Of a stretch of DNA of 64,000 nt, positions 57,701 to 64,000 are shown one piece after another. Positions within the stretch are counted from its first letter, which is position 1. Every line of letters begins with the position of its first letter. The DNA comes from Apis mellifera (lineage: Eukaryota; Arthropoda; Insecta; Hymenoptera; Apidae). The position numbers and the translations under genes are program-made. Location of the stretch: positions 4,703,406 through 4,767,405 of the forward strand of contig NC_037645.1 of assembly GCF_003254395.2 (NCBI RefSeq). The letters are read 5' to 3'. Under the pieces are notes generated by a model. The model was not told the DNA's origin. It saw only the letters and a program-made list of their open reading frames with translations, and did not search any database.

Positions 57701-58270
57701 GAAATCCCGTGGAGATTTAATCTCGAACAAATCGTTCTAGGCAAAGGTCGCGAACCCGGTGGAGGGATAATCCGCGCGAAGGAATAATAATCGGTTGTTT
57801 CTCCGGTCTGGAAACCGGGCGGGAGAAATATGAAGCCCCGCGCGCGGTTCTTTCACAAACGGTCTCGGCCCACGCTCGCTTAATGCTCCACTTAGCCCAC
57901 ATACATTATGAGCATTGACTTATTAACGAGGCTTTACCCCGGCCGCCCATCGCTACGCGCAACGAGAAGCCCGCGCGCGGGTGTCCCGCGCCTCCTAATG
58001 AATAGAAATAAAAGATTCATCGGGGCGCGCCGCTTCCGATGTTCCCGCGCCTAATCACGGTTATTGCGTTTTCTTGTCGGCCGTGGCCACCGTTTCTTCC
58101 ATGCCTGCGGCGGCCACCGAGCCCCCGTAATTGCGACCCGAGGGCGGTCGTGTGTCCTCGCCGCTTAATATACCGTGCGTCTGGCTTATTTTGATTTATT
58201 AAACACCTCGCGCCGCCGGGATTACCGTTATCCCCTCCACTCGAGTGTCCTGGGGAGTGGGTGCGCCTCC
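57701..58270. promoter_or_regulatory. Large CpG-dense patch
   Basis: One of the longest and most CpG-rich islands here, including CCCGCGCGCGGG near 57969-57980. Homeodomain-type cores CGCTTAATGC, TGACTTATTAACG, CCTAATGAATAG, CCTAATCACGGTTATTG and TTGATTTATTAAAC are interspersed. All frames are broken. It could be a promoter-proximal CpG island or a developmental enhancer; I cannot decide between these. Confidence 0.35.
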
Positions 58271-60487
58271 ACTGATCTTTGGGATTCGAAGCTTTCGTCT
58301 TCTAAGTAGATAAGGGGGAATAGAACGATCGAGTTCCTTGGATATTCGATTATATCAAATTTGGATCAAAATCTTTGTTTAAGTAATTGTTGTCGCGCTT
58401 CGGATATGTGTGGAATCGTTTCTTAAAATGATTGATTATATAAATCGGTAAATAATCTTTTAATCTTTAGATCGAATAGGAAGATTGTGGATCTGTTTGT
58501 CGATAAACTTTGGTTCATTTAGAAATAATGGTTATTGGGATACGAGAAATAGTTCTAGTAGATGAAAATATAGGAGGAGGGGATTAATGAATAATTCAGG
58601 GGGAAAAATTCGCCGTTGAGAAACGATTACGTAACGAGGAAACAATGCCAGGCTCGTCCAAGTCGAAGCGAAGAATTCGAGATCGAGGGGGTGGTTTCGT
58701 GACGAATTCGAACCAAGCAATTCGATTTCTTTCGAGGTGAAACTCTACAATTTATCAAATTATTCCATCATATTCTTTCGAGTATTTAAGGTTAGAAAAT
58801 AAAAAAATAGTTTTTGATATTTTTAATAAAATCGAAAAGTAATAATTCTTTTCCCTTTTTTCTATTTAAAGAACTTTTTCACTTTCATTCCCAATATAGC
58901 ACGTGCCTCCCCCTTAAACACCATCCCTAATACACTCGACTCGATGTTTGTTCCGTTTTGCACAAGTAGAAGAAAATGTAACGTTGGACGAATTGCGTAG
59001 GCGATTCGCGTGACTGGGCGACGTTTACGCATCGGGCGCAACCCTGTCATTTTTTCCCTTTCTTCCATGCCACGCCATCGAACGAGAGAGCCTCTAAACG
59101 TTGCCTTATGATTTCCTCGTAACCGACCGCCATTCCTCGCGAGGTTCCATCTCTTTCTTCTCGAATTTCACCCCCTTCTAGCGTGCACGCTCGCCCTTAC
59201 ACAGTTCCTCCTTTTTTTTTTCGTACTTTTTAGTTTTCAGTCGATCCCTTTTATTTGCCCGTTTATTTGCGGGGTTGGACGACTTTTGTGATTAGGGGTT
59301 TCTGCCCTTTTTTCTGGAAAGGGTGCTTGTCGAATAAGCATTGCATCGAGGGTGTGCTTAAGTTTTAGTTTGTTTTCTCGAACGCGAGATTAGGCTTTCT
59401 TTTTTTCTAATTTTAGTTTTACAATTGTGCAAGTTTAAAATTGAGGGAATATGATAGGGAAAGTGAAACGAATTAAATGTTTTTTTTAATAATTATTTTT
59501 AGTAATCAATATTTTCAATGAAACACTTTTTCTATTTTCTTTCACAATTTAAAAGTACAACGCAAAAGAACACGCTCGTATTAGATGATTTGATTTGTCG
59601 CGCAATCATCGCGATCAAAATAAACGAAAATTTTCATTCGTTTGAAGAAAATTGTTTCAATCCGTTCTATTGAACTACTTTCATTTCGCAGAAACGTTCA
59701 TCATAATCGTCGTAGAACGGGACAAAATTCATTTTCGCGAAACGATTCACGATTCGTTTGTTCAACCCAGACAGACCGGTCGTAAAAATCGTCTGGAAGA
59801 GATGGTCATCTTCGACAATCACGCTCGGCGTACGCGAAGCTCGGCAAATTTGCCCGACTGGGCCGAGTAGCCCGGTCACAGCGCGTGCTGCAAGTTGTGC
59901 AAACAGTCGGGCAAACAGTCGCGTCCTCGAGGAGGGAAAAAACTAAAAAACGTTTGCTCGTTTCTTTTGCTTCGATGACGGACGTCTCTCCCCTCTCTAA
60001 TTGCTCGCTTCTTCTTCGATCCTTTCGATCGATCGAACTGCGTACGCGATGCATCTGAATGTTCTCGAGAATTTGTACGAATTAAAAGGAGTACTTTTTT
60101 CGAAAATTTAGACGAAATAGACGATATGGAGTTGCGGGCAATTTCCAAAGAGAATTGAATAGAAACAAAATAGTTGGAACGAAGGGAACGAAGTAACGTT
60201 GAAAGAAGGAAGAAAAAAAAATTGGCATAAAAATTCGCACGATGTTGGAGAATAAAGTTATAGGGGTTGGTTAACCGTGCAGAAAAGAGGTTTACAATGG
60301 AGCGGTAGTTGCGAAAGTTGAATAATTAAATTGGAATTCCAAGCGTAACGTCTTTAATATACTAAAAGGCATATTTCACTGGTTTCCGCGGGGAAAAATT
60401 CTAAGCTCGAAAAAAAAAAAGCAAAGAAAAAGGAGAAAAAAAAAGGAGAAAGAGGAAAGAGAGGCAAAAAAGCGTTGGCCAAACTTT
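58271..60487. other. No gene
   Basis: AT-rich with moderately CpG-rich blocks at about 58880-59190 and 59680-60060. A purine run lies at about 60410-60470. Overlapping frames on both strands near 59650-60150 have no recognisable content. Confidence 0.4.
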
Positions 60488-60507
60488 CGTTGCTTGCGCA
60501 AGCAACG
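60488..60507. repeat. 20-bp perfect palindrome
   Basis: CGTTGCTTGC (60488-60497) is directly followed by its reverse complement GCAAGCAACG. Perfect palindromes of this length are rare by chance and may be a dimeric protein-binding site. Confidence 0.8.
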
Positions 60508-63289
60508 TTTAGAGAAAGAACGTTGCGCGAATGGGAGAAAACGGTGGCATTAAAAAGTGGTGAAAAACAATAATACCGAATTCTCGAGGGAACACAATAG
60601 GGATACGATGATATATTTGGAAAAAGTTTCCCCGTAGTAGCGTACGTAGTGAAAATACACACCCTAGAAATAACAAAATCCCCTTTTTAACGGGGAGAGA
60701 ATCAAAAAATGAAGAAAAATCATGGGTGGAAAAGAAATTGAAACTCCGGAATCGCGGGAATCCTCGGAATAATTGCGCGTTTCGCCCATTAAGGGGCGAA
60801 TAAAATCGATAATCGATAGGCATTTGCCTAAAAAATATCTGCCCCATTCCCCTGCAAATTCTTCGTTACTCGTTGCTTTCCGTTGAATAAACCGCGCGCC
60901 GGGCAACAAACACAGCGCGAAAACCAGACTTATTGTAGCGCCGTTTGCCGTTGAATATGTTGAAACGCGCGCGCTCTCTTGTTGTCCGCCATCGGTTGCA
61001 TAACGTTGGGAGGAAAAGGAAAAAAAAGGAAAAAAAAGAAGAAAAAAGAGAGGAAGAAAAAAAAAGGCGATTCCTTTGTCTCGAAGGCGAACAATGACAG
61101 AATATAGCGTTTCTTTGTTCCGGTCCGCGTTGTGCACGCCGGCCCGGCTTAATTACTTTTTCACAACTATCAATTCGTCGAGCCACGCGAGGAACACTAA
61201 TTCAATTCCATGTCGAAAGTTTCATGCCAGTCCTTTTCACCCCGTTTCGACAGATCGTTTTCACCAGATCTGCGTGAATCGATCCTGCGGAATTTCGAAA
61301 CTCGTTTACGTTTTAATTCTTTTATCTTCGCGATTAGTGATCGAAATTAAATGTATCGAGATATTTTGATATTAAAGTGGATATTAAGGTAGTATCAGAC
61401 AGTTTTATCATCTTTCGAGATCGATAGAAAAAATCTTTAAAACGATCAAAAATTTAAAAATTAGTATCTATTTCTGGTAATTTTATAGACATTTTGGAAA
61501 TCATAATGATAAGAATAGAATAGAGAATAACATTAGTGTGAATAGGAAGGAAAGTAGGATTGAAGGTTTTATTCATCGAAATTCTTTATCATAGATAGAA
61601 ATCATACATTTTCTCATCGAATATGAAAACTTTATTAAAAATGATCTATACAAAAAAATCTGAAAGCTAAAAAGATTTTTACTTGGAAAGGAAAAAGATA
61701 CGAGATAAGTTCAATTCATCTTTTTCCTAGTAATAGTTACCAAGAAATTCGTGGAAACTATGGAATATTCATGACGTGTATAATCATCTTTTTCCGCAGT
61801 TGCGATTTTCGTTCAAAGAACTAAACGGTTCGAACAGGGTGAAACAAGAAATAGAAACGTAACTTTTTCACTGTCTCTCTTTCAAAAGAGAAGAAGTAGG
61901 GGTTGCATACCACGACACGAACTAGCGCCAAGTATTTCCATTACGCGACGATGTATTTCACCGGTGCACACCGCGATTTCAATCCCCATTTGAATTGTAA
62001 ACCTAGATCTTTCATCGCGTTCAACCCCTTTCGAAGAAGCTTTCTCCTTCGTAGCTTATTTTCCATCCGAGGATGCGCTCTCGATGATGGCTCTTCGATG
62101 GAAATGAAATTTCGTGGGAAATTTCGTTTGTCTTGAAAGGGTTTATCGGCAACAGAGTTTGGATTGTTTTTGTTGCTCGTGTTTTCATGGTGGTTCTAAC
62201 GTACGATATAATTTTTCTCTCTCGTTTTTTCATAAAATTTATCGGTGTGATTTTTTTGTCCAGGCATTATTCTAATAAATAATGTGATATTGGAAATAAA
62301 ATTTGGCTCATCAAGAGACCTATGGATATCATCTAAATTTATACAAGATAAATTTGTCCCCTTTGCCACAACGATTATAAGACGATTAATGGCATTGGAG
62401 ATTGAAAATTAGAAAATTTTACAAAATGATTCTGGCCAGCTGAATTTAATTCGTCCAATTTCGATTTTCGAAGGGGAACCGGAACTTATCCGACCGATAG
62501 AGTTTCCTGCGCTACGATTTCGAACGATTGTGAGAGAGGAATGCACAGGGATCGTGAATTTTCCATCCGCTATCTCGACATTTTATATTCAGATATTTTC
62601 TCAGATATTTCGCGGGAGTTTCACTCGTTTTGTTGCAGTTGTTTATCGCGCGTTTCGACCGGCGTTTTCCCGGTAAATCGGGAAAAGCGATCACCGGCTA
62701 CCGTGTATTTTCTCGCCTTTTAATAAATATTTTATACGCTTTCGGCGTGCACACGGAGTGACTAGTGATTAAAAAATTATACGGATGAATGATTGAAACT
62801 AGTAGAATCGTGGTAACAGACGTTTCGTTGCGATATTAAGCGTTGATGAATGAATCATTGTTGTACGAACAAGTTTACGAACTTTGCATTTCCTTCTCCC
62901 GATATTTCATTTTAGAGATACACGTTCCTTCTGAAAGATAGATTTCGAATAGAATGTGAAAAGTAGCTACAAAAAATTATTATTTCCACCAATACTTTCA
63001 TGTATAAGGAAATATCAGGGAATAGGAGGATCATTCGCAAATAATTTTTGCAACCATCTTTCTCTCTCACCTCATCGATGTTACAAAACATAAAACTGGA
63101 TCCCAGTCAATGGAAACCTCTCAAAAATTTCCGTTATCCATCTCTACGAAGAAAGAAAGGAAAAAAAGGTATAGCTTAGTCGTGCATTTTCCACCACTAT
63201 CTCGACGTTTTATGACATACCTTACGTGGCTGATTAGCTGTCACGCTCGTGCATTATAAATGTACGAATCTACATCTGATCTATGAATA
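60508..63289. other. No gene
   Basis: Purine run at about 61013-61068. CpG-richer blocks at about 60840-61300 and 61890-62110, otherwise AT-rich. TTGTCCAG at about 62260 is acceptor-like, but no exon follows convincingly. Confidence 0.4.
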
Positions 63290-63454
63290 ATGCGGCCGGT
63301 TCTCGGCCTGATATTCGCTTCGTGCGCTATTCGAATCGTTCGTGAAACGCGGCCACACCGCGATGACGGGGATGGAAAAAGAGGGACACGGTTTTACAAA
63401 TATGACGATGACGTGTCCCCTGCGCGCGTTATGCAAAATATGGACAAATCTTTG
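63290..63454 (+). other. Weak candidate first coding exon
   Basis: ATG at 63290 (A at -3) opens a 55-codon frame that ends at AATCTTTG|GTAAGTC, a strong donor (GT at 63455-63456). The N-terminus (MRPVLGLIFASCAIRIV) is signal-peptide-like, followed by a charged segment with a GKR dibasic site. A TATAAAT lies at about 63256-63262, but that would place transcription start almost at the ATG, arguing against its use for this exon. Base composition by codon position is not strongly coding-like. I do not recognise the peptide; it may be chance. Confidence 0.15.
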
Positions 63455-63854
63455 GTAAGTCAATCCCAAAGATTGATACACGAAATTTAAATAAATAATA
63501 AATAAGGTTTAATCTTGTTTCTCTATTTTTAAATTTATTTTTTCGAATCAAACAGAGATTATATTTGGAAGGTAATAACGCTTCCAAATACAAAATGAGG
63601 AATAAAACGAAAGTTGATACGAAAATAATATACATTGAATTACATACGAGTCGTAACAATTGATACATTCCACCTTGTATATCAAAACACTTTCAAGTCC
63701 AACTAGCTTCGAATATCCATAAAATTGGCCGTATTTTTGATAGTTTGAAATTCGGCCACGATCATGTACGATAAGAAAGAAATTTGCACGTTTCCACGGG
63801 GAATATTATCACGGCTTATTGTTAACTATGTGCATGCATCGACGAGGCAAGGAA
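63455..63854. other. No gene; AT-rich
   Basis: AT-rich sequence after the donor-like site; nothing recognised. Confidence 0.4.
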
Positions 63855-63878
63855 AGAGAGAGAGAGAGAGAGAGAGAG
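63855..63878. repeat. (AG)12 microsatellite
   Basis: Uninterrupted GA dinucleotides near the window end. The remaining 120 bases show no feature. Confidence 0.95.
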
Positions 63879-64000
63879 GGTCGCCTTATCCAATCCTCTT
63901 TCTGCTCACGCGAGCTTCCGTTTCCTTCGCAACCGTACACATAATTATTATCTATTGTACCTCGACCTCTTTCTTTTCTTCCTTCTTTATTCCTGTTTCT

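Noticed and set aside
1..64000. tRNA, rRNA or CRISPR features
   Set aside because: No B-box (GGTTCGANNCC) with a foldable cloverleaf, no rRNA core sequence and no regularly spaced direct repeats were seen; tandem repeats lack spacers.

Overview
The window reads as non-coding DNA from an insect nuclear genome, most likely a hymenopteran such as a bee. The grounds are AT-rich valleys alternating with short CpG-dense patches, many (GA)n/(CT)n tracts and purine-rich runs, almost no transposon sequence, and no reading frame that looks like a complete protein. The species assignment is an inference from composition only. I recognise no known protein, tRNA or rRNA, and nothing prokaryotic such as an operon or CRISPR array.

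The best positional signals are splicing signals on the + strand. Two sites, at 7039|7040 and 38218|38219, consist of a pyrimidine tract, CAG and then GTAAGT with nothing between. This is the form of zero-length recursive splice sites (ratchet points) known from very long Drosophila introns. Upstream at 2746-2932 there is an open frame ending in a good donor (GAAG|GTGAGT). It has purine-rich first codon positions, and a possible acceptor makes an internal 108-nt exon. Between the two ratchet points lie a 27-nt open microexon candidate (15545-15571), a pre-miRNA-like hairpin (31191-31275) and a weakly coding-like GC-rich frame (22310-22471). The simplest reading is that most of the window is one very long + strand intron, or a few long introns, of an unidentified gene. 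This needs transcript evidence.

Layout. 1-7 kb: AT-rich DNA with GC patches, the candidate exon and a near-palindrome. 7-31 kb: recursive site 1, three tandem duplications (7.2, 20.0 and 26.5 kb), a cluster of six TAATCC sites (12.6-12.9 kb), the microexon candidate and several GC patches. 31-39 kb: the hairpin, GC patches and recursive site 2, followed by a four-copy 110-bp repeat (39.1-39.5 kb). 40-48 kb: the densest run of GC patches, with isolated strong splice-like sites at 46.25 and 47.4-47.55 kb. 48-64 kb: AT valleys, a two-copy 120-bp duplication (53.4-53.6 kb), perfect hairpins, one 441-bp Tc1/mariner-type MITE (56505-56945) and a large GC patch (57.7-58.3 kb). Many GC patches contain short homeodomain-type AT cores and may be conserved regulatory elements of the host gene, but this cannot be shown from one sequence.
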